64,000 nt of DNA from Candidatus Thiobius zoothamnicola (GTDB lineage: Bacteria > Pseudomonadota > Gammaproteobacteria > Chromatiales > Chromatiaceae), in NCBI GenBank assembly GCA_030826945.1, contig JAPQLC010000008.1, positions 1 through 64,000 of the forward strand, written 5' to 3'. Shown piece after piece: positions 29,770 to 40,802 of the stretch (position 1 is its first letter; each line of letters starts with the position of its first letter). Both the position numbers and the translations under genes were made by a program. Below the pieces are notes generated by a model. That model had not been told where the DNA came from. It worked only from the letters and a program-made list of their open reading frames with translations, and did not search any database.

Positions 29770-30372
29770 TCATAGGGTCGTGTTTAATGCGGCGACCAAT
29801 TGGTGTAATGCCTGTCCTCGGTGACTTAGCGCATTTTTGCGTTCGGCTGGCAGTTCAGCCGAACAAGTTTGTTCGCTGGCCACCCAAAACAAAGGGTCAT
29901 AACCAAAACCGTTTGCGCCGCGTTCTTCACGCAAAATGCGTCCCTCCCAAGTGCCTTGGCAAATCAGGGGAGTCGGATCATGAGGATGTTGCAAGTACAC
30001 AATCACACATTGAAAACGCGCCCCACGTCGCTCATCTGGCACGTCTGTCAAAGCGGCTAATAACTTGCGATTATTGGCAGCATCGTCGCCATGCGCTCCG
30101 GCATAACGTGCGGAATAAATGCCGGGTTCGCCGCATAATGCATCAACTTCAAGGCCAGAGTCATCTGCAATCGCTGGCAAGCCGCTATGCTGAGCGGCAT
30201 GGCGTGCTTTAATGATGGCGTTCTCCACAAAAGTCAAACCAGTTTCTGCCACGTCCGGTACATTAAACGCGGATTGAGGTGTTACCTCTATCGCGCATCC
30301 GGCCAGTAAAGCGGTGAATTCGCGCAATTTACCCGGATTACCACTGGCTAATACGATGCGTTGATTTGGCAT
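29770..30372 (-). CDS. rdgB: XTP/dITP pyrophosphatase (RdgB/HAM1)
   Basis: A 200-residue house-cleaning nucleotidase that hydrolyses ITP, dITP and XTP. It has IVLASGNPGKLREFTALL at the start, then GLPAIADDSGLEVDAL, the GAHGDD turn and GFGYDPLFWV near the end. It lies 3 bases downstream of rph on the same strand, a common pairing. Confidence 0.96.
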   Translation of the reverse strand: MPNQRIVLASGNPGKLREFTALLAGCAIEVTPQSAFNVPDVAETGLTFVENAIIKARHAAQHSGLPAIADDSGLEVDALCGEPGIYSARYAGAHGDDAANNRKLLAALTDVPDERRGARFQCVIVYLQHPHDPTPLICQGTWEGRILREERGANGFGYDPLFWVASEQTCSAELPAERKNALSHRGQALHQLVAALNTTL

Positions 30373-30375
30373 GCT

Positions 30376-31095
30376 TCAGGCTCCGTGTATAGCGGCTTGC
30401 TGCGCCATAATAATCTGTTGGATACCTGGTTTGGCCAGCGCAAGCATGCTTTGCATCGCGGACTCGTCAAATGGAGCGCCCTCTGCGGTGCCTTGTATTT
30501 CAATGAAATGCCCGATGTCATCCATCACGATATTCATATCCGTTTCAGCGCAGGCGTCTTCGGCATAATCCAGATCAAGCACCGGTTCACCTTGATAAAT
30601 GCCGACGGAAACGGCAGCGACATTCCGCCGTATGGGGTTTTCAGTGAGTTCGCCGGTTTGTAAAAGCGCATTAACCGCATCCAGTAATGCGACAAAAGCG
30701 CCTGAAATGGATGCTGTGCGGGTGCCCCCGTCGGCTTGAATCACATCACAATCCAAGGTGATTGTGCGCGGACCTAATTTTTCCAAATCAATTGCCGTGC
30801 GTAACGAGCGGCCAATCAAACGTTGGATTTCCTGTGTGCGGCCACCTTGCTTGCCGCGCGCCGCTTCACGTCCCATACGGTCATGCGTGGAGCGTGGCAA
30901 CATGCCGTATTCAGCCGTTAGCCAGCCACGCTCCTGGCCTTTCATCCACCTCGGTTGGCGGTTCTCCAGGCTCGCCGTACAAATAACCTGGGTATCACCA
31001 AAACTGACTAACACTGAACCTTCAGCGTGTTTCGTGTAATGGCGGACAAAATTCATACGGCGCATTTCATCGGGCGCGCGTCCACTGGGTCTCAT
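30376..31095 (-). CDS. rph: Ribonuclease PH
   Basis: A 239-residue phosphorolytic 3'-exoribonuclease that trims tRNA 3' ends. It has [12 protein letters not shown] at the start, the RNA-binding [19 protein letters not shown] and the catalytic [19 protein letters not shown]. The longer upstream frame is dismissed because RPSGR is the family start. Confidence 0.96.
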   Translation of the reverse strand: MRPSGRAPDEMRRMNFVRHYTKHAEGSVLVSFGDTQVICTASLENRQPRWMKGQERGWLTAEYGMLPRSTHDRMGREAARGKQGGRTQEIQRLIGRSLRTAIDLEKLGPRTITLDCDVIQADGGTRTASISGAFVALLDAVNALLQTGELTENPIRRNVAAVSVGIYQGEPVLDLDYAEDACAETDMNIVMDDIGHFIEIQGTAEGAPFDESAMQSMLALAKPGIQQIIMAQQAAIHGA

Positions 31096-31165
31096 CATCG
31101 TATCGGGTACTGCAAAAAAACCGCTATCATACAAGCTTTAATGCAATGCCATAAGGTGACTATCC

Positions 31166-32032
31166 ATGATTCGCAGCATGACCGCTTTTGCTCGCAACCA
31201 AGCCAGCCGTCCTGAGGGTGAATTTATCTGGGAGCTTCGCAGTGTGAATCACCGCTATTTGGAAATGGCGATTCGCGTGCCGGAAGAACTGCGTTCCATG
31301 GAACCCAAAATACGGGAACGTCTTCAACAGCGCCTCAAACGCGGCAAAGTCGATGTCAATTTCCGTTTTACCGCCAGCGCTAACCCGCAGACTTCCTTAC
31401 AAATTGACCAAGATCTGTTGCAACAACTATTTGCCGCTGCTCAACGGATACAACAGCAGATGCCCCAGGCTGCCATGCCGGGTGTCGCTGATCTGCTGCG
31501 TTGGCCAGGTGTTTTGGAAAGTCCGCCGCAAAACATTGAAACGCTTCAAGCAACCGCGTTAACCCTGTTGGATACCGCGATGGATGAACTGCTCCAAACC
31601 CGTGAGCGCGAAGGCCAGCGGTTAGTTCAGTTGATTGAACAACGTTTAACCGCCATGCGCGAACAAGTCGGGCGCGCCAAACAACGTATTCCTGCTGTGC
31701 TTACCGGTGTGCGGGAACGGCTCAGCCAACGCCTGCGGGAGATCACTGAGCAGTTGGATCAGGATCGTCTGGAACAGGAAATGGTGATGCTTGCTCAACG
31801 CCTGGATATTGATGAAGAAATGGACCGACTCCATACCCATCTGGATGAAGTGCAACGCAATTTGCAAAAAAATGAACCGGTCGGACGCCGGTTGGACTTC
31901 CTCATGCAGGAACTGAACCGTGAAGCCAACACATTAGGCTCGAAGTCCATTGATACTGAAACCACTGCGGCGTCCTTGGAAATGAAAGTGCTCATCGAAC
32001 AAATGCGCGAGCAGGTTCAAAATATAGAATAA
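31166..32032 (+). CDS. yicC: YicC/YloC family endoribonuclease
   Basis: A 288-residue protein with MIRSMTAFARNQ at the start, the conserved SVNHRYLEMAIRVPEELRSM, a long helical middle and the C-terminal GRRLDFLMQELNREANTLGS, which is the family signature. YicC-family proteins are endoribonucleases. It diverges from rph, the usual neighbour. Confidence 0.95.
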   Translation: MIRSMTAFARNQASRPEGEFIWELRSVNHRYLEMAIRVPEELRSMEPKIRERLQQRLKRGKVDVNFRFTASANPQTSLQIDQDLLQQLFAAAQRIQQQMPQAAMPGVADLLRWPGVLESPPQNIETLQATALTLLDTAMDELLQTREREGQRLVQLIEQRLTAMREQVGRAKQRIPAVLTGVRERLSQRLREITEQLDQDRLEQEMVMLAQRLDIDEEMDRLHTHLDEVQRNLQKNEPVGRRLDFLMQELNREANTLGSKSIDTETTAASLEMKVLIEQMREQVQNIE

Positions 32033-32058
32033 TGCTCGCTTGCATATCAGTGCGGCGG

Positions 32059-33072
32059 CTACTTGGCGGCTTCTATCGCTGTCTTGATCCAGTCGTCAAA
32101 AGTGGCTTGATTGGCTTTGATCCACGCATCGGTGTGGCGAGCGATGTCTTTAGCGGATTTTTCACCGTTACGCATGCGTAGGTTTTGCGCGGAGATGTCA
32201 TGGCTTGACAGCTTCATGATGCTGAATAACTTGCCTGCCGCAGGATTTGCTTCGACAAAGGCCCGGTTAGCGATGATGCGCTGGGTATTCGCCTCAAAAC
32301 CATAGTTGCTACCGTCTGCTTGAGTGGTGTCAACGTGTTTGCGTTCGCCTGGCAGTGCAGAGAAGGGAACTTGCATCCAGATGGTGTCTTTGCCTGGTAT
32401 CATCACCCCGTTGACCCAGTATGGGGTCCAGGCATAGTAGAGGACGGATTCGCCTTGTTTAAAGCGCGCAATGGTGTCGGCGATGATCGCTGAATAGGAG
32501 CCTTGGTTATGGGTCACCAAATTGCGCAAGCCAAATGCATCCAATTGATGTTCGATGACTTTCTCGCAACCCCAGCCAGGTGTGCATCCGGCTAAATCGG
32601 CTTTTCCGTCACCATCTGCGTCAAACAGTTTGGCGATTTGCGGATTTTTGAGTTGACCCAGATGATTGATCCCGTACCGATCAGCGGTGGTTTTGTCGAT
32701 CAGATAACCTTGCAGCGCATTCTTGGAATACACACCTTCGCGAAATAGTTTAGTGTCGCCGCCAGCGTTTTTATAGAAGTCGATGTGCAGCGGATCCCAA
32801 TGGTCAGCGAGGAAAGTGGCGTCACCATTGCCAATGGCGACATGGCCAGCGGCATATTCAATTTCTTTGATGTGTTTGACTGTGTAACCGAGTTTTTCCA
32901 GCGCGCGTACGACCAGTAAGGTTTGGAAGGTTTCTTCCGCGATGGAGCTTTTTAATGGTTGGACGACGATGTTCTTGCCCGGTAAATCCGCACCGAGCGC
33001 ATTACCAGTGCCGAAGATGAGGCTGGCGGAAAGCAGGCAGCCAGTGATGAGTGATCGAAGCATGAATTTCAT
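32059..33072 (-). CDS. proX: Glycine betaine/proline-binding protein ProX
   Basis: A 337-residue periplasmic binding protein with a signal peptide (residues ~1-27) ending at GNALGA. The mature part is an OpuAC-type domain (PGKNIVVQPLKSSIAEETFQ, DHWDPLHIDFYKNAGG, WTPYWVNGVMIPGKDT). It delivers betaine to ProW/ProV in osmotic stress and is the last gene of proV-proW-proX. Confidence 0.94.
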   Translation of the reverse strand: MKFMLRSLITGCLLSASLIFGTGNALGADLPGKNIVVQPLKSSIAEETFQTLLVVRALEKLGYTVKHIKEIEYAAGHVAIGNGDATFLADHWDPLHIDFYKNAGGDTKLFREGVYSKNALQGYLIDKTTADRYGINHLGQLKNPQIAKLFDADGDGKADLAGCTPGWGCEKVIEHQLDAFGLRNLVTHNQGSYSAIIADTIARFKQGESVLYYAWTPYWVNGVMIPGKDTIWMQVPFSALPGERKHVDTTQADGSNYGFEANTQRIIANRAFVEANPAAGKLFSIMKLSSHDISAQNLRMRNGEKSAKDIARHTDAWIKANQATFDDWIKTAIEAAK

Positions 33073-33111
33073 GATATTTCCTTGATGTGGTGGTTCCGGG
33101 TGAGTTCTTTT

Positions 33112-34143
33112 TTATTCGGTCAGTTTTTGTGCAGATGGCCGTCTGCCGTTGTTCCGTTTGCGCTTGCTGCTTACCATTGATTGAGTAAGCCGATCAAGTA
33201 TGATCGCCAACAGCACGATACCTAATCCGCCGACGGTGGCTAGGCCCATATCCAGGCGACCAATGCCACGTAACACCATCTGACCTAAACCGCCAACTGC
33301 GATCATTGAGGCGATGACCACCATCGACAGCGATAGCATCAAGGTTTGGTTGATACCTGCCATGATGGTGGGCATGGCTAGTGGTAATTGCACTTTGAAT
33401 AACAGTTGACGGCGGCTTGCGCCGAAGGCAAGGGCTGCTTCGACTAAATCATCAGGAACTTGGCGGATGCCGAGATTGGTGAGGCGAATCAGCGGGGGTA
33501 GAGCGAAGATAATGGTGACAACGATGCCCGGTACATTGCCGATGCCGAACAACATCACGATGGGTACCAAATAAACGAATGCCGGAGTGGTCTGCATCGC
33601 ATCAAGAATGGGACGCATGATATTCAAGGCATGGTCGTTGCGTGATAGCCAGATACCGGTAGGCAAACCGATGATGAGGCAGAACAGCACTGATGTCAGT
33701 ACCAGTGCCAGGGTGACCATTGCTTCACTCCAGGCACCAATGGCACCGACAGCCAGCATGGCCAGCAGGGTGCCGATGGCCAGCATTCGGCCTGATAGCA
33801 CTAGCGCCAGAATTGTAAAGATCAGGATCACCAGCAAATCGGGCATGCTGATCAAAGCCGCTTCGATCGCGCCTAGTGTTGCGTCAATCGGGGTACGTAT
33901 CGCCTGAAATACGGGCCGGAAATTATTGACTAACCAGATCAATCCTTGATCGACCCAGATGTCAAGAGGAATCACGGCATCTTGAAACGGGTGTAACCAA
34001 TTGAATGCCTCCGGTTCTGTGGTCAGAGGTGCTTGATCCAGCCAACTATCATTGGTTTCAGTGGGAGCTGACTGACTCCAGGCGTTTGCGGTAGATGCGG
34101 GTTCTGGCTGTGCTAATGCCCTATTCCATGGGTTGTCTGACAT
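33112..34143 (-). CDS. proW: Glycine betaine ABC transporter permease ProW
   Basis: A 343-residue permease from the ATG at 34143, which has AAGGAAG upstream; an ATG 18 bases earlier is less likely. It has a ~90-residue N-terminal extension and about seven membrane helices with the EAA loop ([20 protein letters not shown]). The start overlaps proV by 23 bases. Confidence 0.94.
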   Translation of the reverse strand: MSDNPWNRALAQPEPASTANAWSQSAPTETNDSWLDQAPLTTEPEAFNWLHPFQDAVIPLDIWVDQGLIWLVNNFRPVFQAIRTPIDATLGAIEAALISMPDLLVILIFTILALVLSGRMLAIGTLLAMLAVGAIGAWSEAMVTLALVLTSVLFCLIIGLPTGIWLSRNDHALNIMRPILDAMQTTPAFVYLVPIVMLFGIGNVPGIVVTIIFALPPLIRLTNLGIRQVPDDLVEAALAFGASRRQLLFKVQLPLAMPTIMAGINQTLMLSLSMVVIASMIAVGGLGQMVLRGIGRLDMGLATVGGLGIVLLAIILDRLTQSMVSSKRKRNNGRRPSAQKLTE

Positions 34144-35338
34144 GATCTTCCTTGTTTTCATAGTTTAAGGCGCGTAGCAAAGCGGCGCGGGTGACTATGC
34201 CTTGGTAATGGCCTTTGTTGTCAACCACCGGTACTCCGCAAAGGGCTTCTGCGACTTTACCCATCAGTTTGTTGAGTGGTTTGTCAGCGGGAGTTGCTTG
34301 AATATCCTGAGTCATTGCGTTACTTAAGCTGCCATTGATTTTGCGTGCTTGTTTCAGTGAGTCAATAGTCACTTCACCCAGGAACTCAAGATCTTTGTTG
34401 ACCACATAGCCGCATTTACGCTCAAATTGTTGCAATTGTCGGATGGCGGTATCCAGATTACTGCTTTCATATTCGATGGCGATGGCTTGTTGGTGGCTGG
34501 CGATATCGCCAGCTTTGAGCACGGTAGAGATATCAACGCTCTGAAAAAAGGCGTGTACATAGTCGTTAGCTGGGGCCTTGATAATTTCTTTGGGAGCACC
34601 GATTTGCGCTATGTGGCCATCTTCCATAATGGCGATGCGGTCGCCGATGCGCATGGCTTCGTCAAGGTCATGCGAAATAAAGATGATGGTGCGTTTCCGT
34701 TGGGACTGCAACTCAAGCAGTTTGTCCTGCATTTGGATACGGATTAACGGATCAAGCGCTGAAAATGCTTCATCCATCAGTAGTATCTGTGGGTCGTTGA
34801 CGAGCGCCCGCACCAGACCAACGCGCTGTTGCATGCCGCCCGACAATTCATCTGGGTAGCTATTGGCCCAGGCGTCCAGACCTACTTGTTGCAGTAAGGT
34901 AAGCGCACGTTTGCGGCGTGATATTAGGTCAACGCCGGAAAGTTCAAGTCCAAATGCGGTGTTGTCGAGGACGCTCAGGTGTGGCATGAGGGCGAATGAC
35001 TGGAACACCATGCTCATGGTTTTGCGCCGGATTTCTTGCAACCGCTGATCGTTGGCTTTTGCCATGTCTTCGCCATTGAGCAGGATTTCACCGCGACTTG
35101 GTTTGATCAACCGGTTGAGCAGGCGCGCCAAAGTGGATTTGCCTGAGCCGGATAATCCCATGATGACGAAGATTTCGCCTTCGCGGATATCAAAACTGGC
35201 ATTGGCAACGCTTAGCGTTTGACCGGTTTTCTCAAAAATGGCACCTTTGTTTTCGCCTTGATCCAGCAATTGCAAGGCGACCGAAGGGCGGTCTCCAAAC
35301 ACTTTGCAGACATGCTTGAGTGTTAGAATGTTTTTCAT
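34121..35338 (-). CDS. proV: Glycine betaine ABC transporter ATPase ProV
   Basis: A 405-residue ATPase with Walker [18 protein letters not shown] (near 58), signature [15 protein letters not shown], Walker [15 protein letters not shown] and H-loop [10 protein letters not shown]. The C-terminal ~120 residues are a tandem CBS module, which in homologues senses ionic strength. It starts the proVWX operon. Confidence 0.95.
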   Translation of the reverse strand: MKNILTLKHVCKVFGDRPSVALQLLDQGENKGAIFEKTGQTLSVANASFDIREGEIFVIMGLSGSGKSTLARLLNRLIKPSRGEILLNGEDMAKANDQRLQEIRRKTMSMVFQSFALMPHLSVLDNTAFGLELSGVDLISRRKRALTLLQQVGLDAWANSYPDELSGGMQQRVGLVRALVNDPQILLMDEAFSALDPLIRIQMQDKLLELQSQRKRTIIFISHDLDEAMRIGDRIAIMEDGHIAQIGAPKEIIKAPANDYVHAFFQSVDISTVLKAGDIASHQQAIAIEYESSNLDTAIRQLQQFERKCGYVVNKDLEFLGEVTIDSLKQARKINGSLSNAMTQDIQATPADKPLNKLMGKVAEALCGVPVVDNKGHYQGIVTRAALLRALNYENKEDHVRQPME

Positions 35339-35374
35339 TGGAAAAACGGACTCCTTACGTAATCGTCTTCTGGT

Positions 35375-35569
35375 TTAGAAATCGTCGCGCAGGCCAGTGG
35401 CGATCATTTTGCCGCCGTTGGTGGTGCCACGAATATTGCCTGAAGCCAGAAAACCATCGTATTCAACGCTGAGGCGGCAGGAGCCGTAAGGGGTGAACTC
35501 AAATGCTATAGCTGGTTGCACCAAGGTGAGTAGCGCGCAGGTGCTAAGCAGAAATTTTTGCAAACCCAT
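35375..35569 (-). pseudogene. Truncated porin-like outer-membrane protein
   Basis: A 64-residue product with a signal peptide (MGLQKFLLSTCALLTLVQPA, cleavage after AIA) and a start like trimeric porins (FEFTPYGSCRLSVEYDG). It then stops where a porin would continue for 300 or more residues. It lies 36 bases upstream of proV on the same strand. The similarity is short, so the porin call is tentative. Confidence 0.45.
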
Positions 35570-35838
35570 TTGAGGAATTTCCGTATGGTGTGTAGTAACG
35601 TTGTTACCGCTGTGGTGAGAAGTGTGCGGCGGTGAAATAATTCCCTGATCTAAAAGACTAAACAAATTTGTGGTTTTTTCATCCTGAATTTACTGTGGGA
35701 AAGCAGGCCAGAACTCGTTTTGACAGGCGGGATAAAATCAAAGAATGGCTTAGCCCAGATATTGAGCAACTGATATCGATTTAATATTGATGATTCGTAC
35801 GTAATAATGAGACGACAAATCAGTCGCAGGTATTCGCA

Positions 35839-36475
35839 ATGATCCCACTTGAATCAGTTGCAACCTTCATTATCGCATCCGCTTTGCTGAGCATTGCGCC
35901 TGGCCCGGATAATATTTTCGTCCTGACCCAATCAGCACTTTATGGCAAAAAATCCGGTATTTTAGTCATGCTTGGGCTGTGTACTGGCTTAATCGTTCAT
36001 ACTGCCGCTGTAGCCTTTGGCGTGGCGGCTATTTTCCAAACCTCAGTCGTCGCCTTCACTTTGTTGAAGGCGGTGGGGGTCATCTACCTGCTGTACTTGG
36101 CTTGGCAGGCATTTCGCGCGTCGGTAAGTCCGCTTGCCGCATCTCAATCCAATGCGCGCTCAAGCGGTGATTTGTATCGGCGCGGCATTATCATGAACAT
36201 CACCAATCCGAAAGTATCCATTTTTTTTCCTGGCATTTCTGCCGCAATTTGCTGCGCCTGACTATGGCGATTTAGCTCCGCAGATATTTTTACTTGGTGC
36301 GATATTCATCGGTGTCGCGTTAGTCATTTTTAGTGGGATAGCGCTATTGGCGGGCGCGTTGGGTGCTTGGTTGAATCACGCGCCGAAAGCGCAGATCTAT
36401 TTGAATCGCATAGCTGGTGTGGTGTTTACCGGGTTGGCATTGAAGCTAATGACTGCTGGTATAGCAGCAGAGTAG
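35839..36475 (+). pseudogene. LysE/RhtB-family amino-acid exporter with a +1 homopolymer frameshift
   Basis: The first 130 residues are a normal LysE/RhtB protein (LLSIAPGPDNIFVLTQSALYG, then NITNPKVSIFF). The frame is then lost in a run of eight T at 36221-36228. With seven T the protein continues FFLAFLPQFAAPDYGD and runs to a normal end at 36475, about 211 residues with six helices. It is therefore complete apart from one extra base. Confidence 0.8.
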
Positions 36476-36500
36476 GGGTGAGAAAATAAACGGTTGGGGC

Positions 36501-39500
36501 TTATGGCGACGCTACCTGGGATTTGTAGTTTGTGGTTCGTAGCTCCAGAATGTGGACAACCAGCGCAACGGAACCACCCATCAGTTCTTCAACATGTTTG
36601 GCTTCGTCATCAAGTAAGGCTTTCAATTCAGCTAATCCAATGCGCTGTCCACGATCGGGATGTGTCCATTGGCGGTTCTTTGCCAGGGTAATCAGCAAGC
36701 AGCCTGACCGGCTGGTTTCAGCCGCCATATATTTTTTGACCAGTTGATCATGAATGGTGTCGCGCAAATCACGCGCGGAGCGATTATCCGCCAGCTTGAG
36801 TTCAATGATAGCTTCATGTTCAGATACCGTGGAGCGAAGCCGAATGTCGGTTCTGTTTTCATCGGCTGTAGGCGCTTCCTGATCGACGGTATAAACACCA
36901 TTCGCCCGGTGTCCAAGTTCGCGGGCTATTTCACGGCGCATCACTCTTTCTTGGGTGATGCCTGCCCAGGCTTCTTTCGGCGATGCATCGCTCAATAAAA
37001 GTTCACCCAGATCAGCCAGCCGATCCTGCAAAACAGCAAGCATGGCTTCATTGGTGGCAGATGGCGCTTCGCCGGTTTTATCCAGTGCGATAACCTGTGC
37101 TTCATTGAATACCGTGGAATCCATTTCCAAGGCCCAGTTTTCTTCGGCAAGCGCAATCAGGCGGTCTTTGAAGTGGGCCATAGCAGGATCCGCCGCCATT
37201 GCCATTTTGGCTTGCCAGGCGTCTTCGCCTTGTGCATCCAGTAGTGCGTTCAAAATGTTGTTGCGGGCAGATTGTGCATGGTCGCGTGTGTCCGACCTAT
37301 GCATACGGATACCCGTATATTCAATATCATCACTTTTCCGAATATGTTGATACGCAAGCCGCAGAAGCCGTAGCAGCAAGTCTGGCGTAAATGCCGTGTC
37401 GGCCAGTGGAATGGCATCATCACGCTCTCCGAACAGTGTCCCGAACCATTTAACCGCCTCACTGTTTTGTGCTGGCTGAACGGTTTGAATCCTTCGCTCA
37501 AGTTCGGGTACGCCAAGTGCAGGGTCAAGCTGCATGATGGTTTTCAACCAGACAAAATTAAGTGCGTTTGTCGGGTCGTCATCCAGGCGCTGGTGTGCGG
37601 TAATGAGCAAATATGCGCACATGTCTGCATCCGCATGTTTGAGCAACATGGCGATGACTTGTTGCAGGCGTTCCATGAATTTGCTGGCTTCCATATCCAT
37701 GGTGGCGCTCGCGGTTTCATCCAGCCATCGGCGAAGCCTTGGCAAAAACGGTTTCGCAACCGGGTCAGCCGCATAATCCAGGCTTTGCAATAATGACGAA
37801 TATCTTGGTTGCTGCAATTCCCAACTCAGTTCTTTGCCCAATATGGCATCTACCTGATCCGGGTGGGCCAGAACCAAGCTTTCGAGCCAGGTGGGTAGTC
37901 CGTTAAGTTTCATGGGTGCATAGCGTGCCGCCAATTCCGCTTCGGCATCGCTCAGTTTGGCGGCCCATTGCGGGTCTTCGGCTTCGGCATAAATCGCTGC
38001 AAGCCCAAGTCTCCACTTGAGAAGATAGGTATTGCGTTCGTTTTCGGATCTTTCACTTGCCAGTGTGGGATGATCGTTACGCCAAGTTTTCATTAAAACG
38101 TGACGTAATTGATCCGCTGTCGCTTTACCAAATTGCTCTTCAATGAAACGCCGATCCCATCCCGATGCTCCCCTATCTTGACCATTTTGGCGCATGACCT
38201 GCCAGAGATTCCATGCCGTGTTCCCTCTGTGTTTGCTTGAAAAAGCAGTTTCAGGGTCTTCGGCAACTTCATGCCAAAACTGTACCCAGCTTGTCCGATT
38301 TTTTGCCTCTTCCTGTTCTTGCAGTTCTCTCTGCTCTGCTTCTTCCTGCTCCCATTGTTTATATTCTTCCGCATACTTTGAGGGCTGTAAATATTCATCA
38401 ATTCTGGCGCATAAATCAGGCTGATCGTTGACCAATAATTTAAGCTCAGAGACGTGGCCGCACTGTTTTTTCTCGCTTTGTGAAAGGTGCATGGCGGCCT
38501 CCAAAAGCAAAGCGCGATCTTTGCTGGGAAACATTTGATCACCAAGGGATTTTTTTATCCAAGGCAAATCTCTTTCAGCATGTAACTCCATAGGCTGCCT
38601 AAACTGCATGATTCGAAGACGCTTTCTAGGATCAGAGATGTCCCGGAGTGGGCGTATGAGTTTATCTTCGGCCCAGAAAAGACGCTGGTTGTACTTGGCA
38701 GGCAAACCGACCAATGTCCGAAACAGTGCTTTGTAAGCCTCACCCTGAAAATGATGTTCATCACGTAAACGAAAGACCAATCCGCTGACAAACATCCAAG
38801 CATCACTCATGTCCAATGCAAGCCCACGCACACAAGTCGCCGCCAATGCCTCGCTCAAATGTGTTCTATCACAAGTAAAAGATTGCCATTTCCGGTTCCA
38901 AATAAGCCCTTGGGAAACTAACGCTACCATTCCATCACGAAGCTCCTCCAAATTTTGTCGATCCAATTCAAGATCACTAATCCGACGGGGTAACAAATAA
39001 CTCAAATCGCCAAAGCCGGTACGTTCATTTTCTTTCAGCCAACTTAGAGCTTGGCAAAGCTGTTGAACTGAAAGGTGATATGGAAAAAGTTGGGTAATGA
39101 CGCTACGTACAACATAATCCGGCCATTGTTGGCCACCAACAGAGACTTCTTGGGCAATAGCTTCAAGCCTTGAGTCTGACAAAGCCACGAGTGCGCTGAT
39201 TGCCGTTATTCGTTCACTTGCCGGGGCGTTCACATCTTTGGCGGTATCATGGGCAAGGTCAGCACAGCCGGTGATGCGCCCGATTTCGATCAGCGATAAA
39301 AGAGTTTCCCGCACATCCGGGTTTTCGATGCCCTTTTGCCATAGCGCATTGATTTCATCCGCCAGTTGCGCAGAGGCAAAGCGGTGCACCTGAATTAGCG
39401 GAACATGCAGCCCACGCCAACCGCCCTCGCCATAACGTTTGACATAGGCACCTAATGCCTGATTGCGCTGGGTCTGGGTCAATGCTTGCGGATCACCTTC

Positions 39501-40802
39501 ACGCAACAGCACAGCGGGTTCATTATCCCGTAGCAGTTCAAAAATTCTGGTCTCCGCAAGTGCCAGCCAAGCGGCTATAGGGCGCAGAGAAGGGCGAACA
39601 ATGGTTTTGCCTTTGGTTTTAGCAAAAAGAAGGCGTCTGAGTGACTGGAAACTCATTCCGCCAGACTGCAAAAGCGCTTTCAGGCGTTCCGCCGCCAGAT
39701 ATTTTATGACCGAACGGTGGTGAAATCGCACCCGCCCGTAAGAAGCAAAACTGAATAACGCGCGTTCCAACAGTGCTTTGCGTTCATCCGGGCTCCAGTC
39801 GGACAATATGTGCCTGGGGTCAAGAACAGCCTCCTGCTCAATGTCATCCGAAGCTGCGTTATGCCGAAGCGTAAAGCAGCGCATCAATTGCATCGCCAGT
39901 GCCAAACGGCTAGCTCCTTCAATCGCCTTGTCAACCGATAATTCGGCAGGTTCCGGTCTGTCATCGCGCGGTTGCAGTTTAATGCGCACATTTGATGCGA
40001 CCTGATCCCGATGCAATCCAATGCGCTTGTGTATTCTCCAGTCTGCACAAAGTTCGATTAAATCCTGGGGACGCCGGGCGAAATCCTCCGCATTCCGTTT
40101 GCGCAAGTCGTTCATCAATGCGGAGGGATTATCCACACCCCTGGTGCTGGCAAACTGCATGATTTGTGCGTCGGATAGCGGCATCAATGCCACTGTTCGC
40201 CAATCAGGCGTGGTTGTTTGTTTGTCTTCGGCCTGTTGGCTCAGGCCATCACGCATGGCGATGTTGGCGAAAGTCTGTTCGCTGGGTTCAGGTGGAGGCG
40301 TTTGGGGCACGGGTAAAAGACGGTGCGCCAATTGTTCATCAAATGGGGTTGGCCGGGTTGTGATGACAATACGCGCCCGGCCCAGTTGGCCATTAATCGC
40401 CTTTTTCAGGTTGGTCAGGGCTTGCTTAAATGAACGGAGGCTGATTTTTAGTTCGTCAAAAGAGTCCAGAAAAAATGTGGCTTCATCGTTTTGTGATGCA
40501 ATCCATGCGCTCAGGCGTTGGTTTTCTTCATCATCCAGCAGACTGGGCAAGTCCAATGATGCCAGGCTTGCCAGTTCAATAAAAAAGGCCGATTTTCCTT
40601 CATTGCATAAGCGTTCTGCTTGTTGTTTGCATTCATGCGTTTTGCCCGTGCCTGCTTCCGAGACCAGCAATACGCGCTTCGATTGCAATAAATCGTTCCA
40701 TGTGACGCCACCCAACCAGTCCATATCGATCAGGAAAGGTTGCTGATCAGCCTCGGATAATTTGCCTTCGGGTATATCTTGGAAAGTTCGTTCGGTCATC
40801 AA
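36501..40802 (-). CDS. NACHT-like STAND NTPase with C-terminal PD-(D/E)XK-like nuclease domain
   Basis: A 1433-residue protein. Near residues 43-57 is a Walker A (VSEAGTGKTHE), followed by Walker B ATFFLDSFDEL (near 107) and IVITTRPTPF, the order of NACHT-type NTPases. The long middle part (~350-1250) is helical with no membrane segment, consistent with a sensor made of helical repeats. Near the C terminus RTDIRL and, 11 residues later, EAIIELKLAD form an Asp...Glu-x-Lys pattern of PD-(D/E)XK nucleases, followed by a helix and a CLLITLA strand. This layout suggests a phage-defence protein that senses infection and cuts nucleic acid. It faces away from the actin operon with 206 bp between them. 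Confidence 0.7.
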   Translation of the reverse strand: MMTERTFQDIPEGKLSEADQQPFLIDMDWLGGVTWNDLLQSKRVLLVSEAGTGKTHECKQQAERLCNEGKSAFFIELASLASLDLPSLLDDEENQRLSAWIASQNDEATFFLDSFDELKISLRSFKQALTNLKKAINGQLGRARIVITTRPTPFDEQLAHRLLPVPQTPPPEPSEQTFANIAMRDGLSQQAEDKQTTTPDWRTVALMPLSDAQIMQFASTRGVDNPSALMNDLRKRNAEDFARRPQDLIELCADWRIHKRIGLHRDQVASNVRIKLQPRDDRPEPAELSVDKAIEGASRLALAMQLMRCFTLRHNAASDDIEQEAVLDPRHILSDWSPDERKALLERALFSFASYGRVRFHHRSVIKYLAAERLKALLQSGGMSFQSLRRLLFAKTKGKTIVRPSLRPIAAWLALAETRIFELLRDNEPAVLLREGDPQALTQTQRNQALGAYVKRYGEGGWRGLHVPLIQVHRFASAQLADEINALWQKGIENPDVRETLLSLIEIGRITGCADLAHDTAKDVNAPASERITAISALVALSDSRLEAIAQEVSVGGQQWPDYVVRSVITQLFPYHLSVQQLCQALSWLKENERTGFGDLSYLLPRRISDLELDRQNLEELRDGMVALVSQGLIWNRKWQSFTCDRTHLSEALAATCVRGLALDMSDAWMFVSGLVFRLRDEHHFQGEAYKALFRTLVGLPAKYNQRLFWAEDKLIRPLRDISDPRKRLRIMQFRQPMELHAERDLPWIKKSLGDQMFPSKDRALLLEAAMHLSQSEKKQCGHVSELKLLVNDQPDLCARIDEYLQPSKYAEEYKQWEQEEAEQRELQEQEEAKNRTSWVQFWHEVAEDPETAFSSKHRGNTAWNLWQVMRQNGQDRGASGWDRRFIEEQFGKATADQLRHVLMKTWRNDHPTLASERSENERNTYLLKWRLGLAAIYAEAEDPQWAAKLSDAEAELAARYAPMKLNGLPTWLESLVLAHPDQVDAILGKELSWELQQPRYSSLLQSLDYAADPVAKPFLPRLRRWLDETASATMDMEASKFMERLQQVIAMLLKHADADMCAYLLITAHQRLDDDPTNALNFVWLKTIMQLDPALGVPELERRIQTVQPAQNSEAVKWFGTLFGERDDAIPLADTAFTPDLLLRLLRLAYQHIRKSDDIEYTGIRMHRSDTRDHAQSARNNILNALLDAQGEDAWQAKMAMAADPAMAHFKDRLIALAEENWALEMDSTVFNEAQVIALDKTGEAPSATNEAMLAVLQDRLADLGELLLSDASPKEAWAGITQERVMRREIARELGHRANGVYTVDQEAPTADENRTDIRLRSTVSEHEAIIELKLADNRSARDLRDTIHDQLVKKYMAAETSRSGCLLITLAKNRQWTHPDRGQRIGLAELKALLDDEAKHVEELMGGSVALVVHILELRTTNYKSQVASP

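Noticed and set aside
29760-30212. 150-residue plus-strand frame opposite rdgB
   Set aside because: It is the antisense shadow of rdgB, whose motifs are complete on the minus strand.
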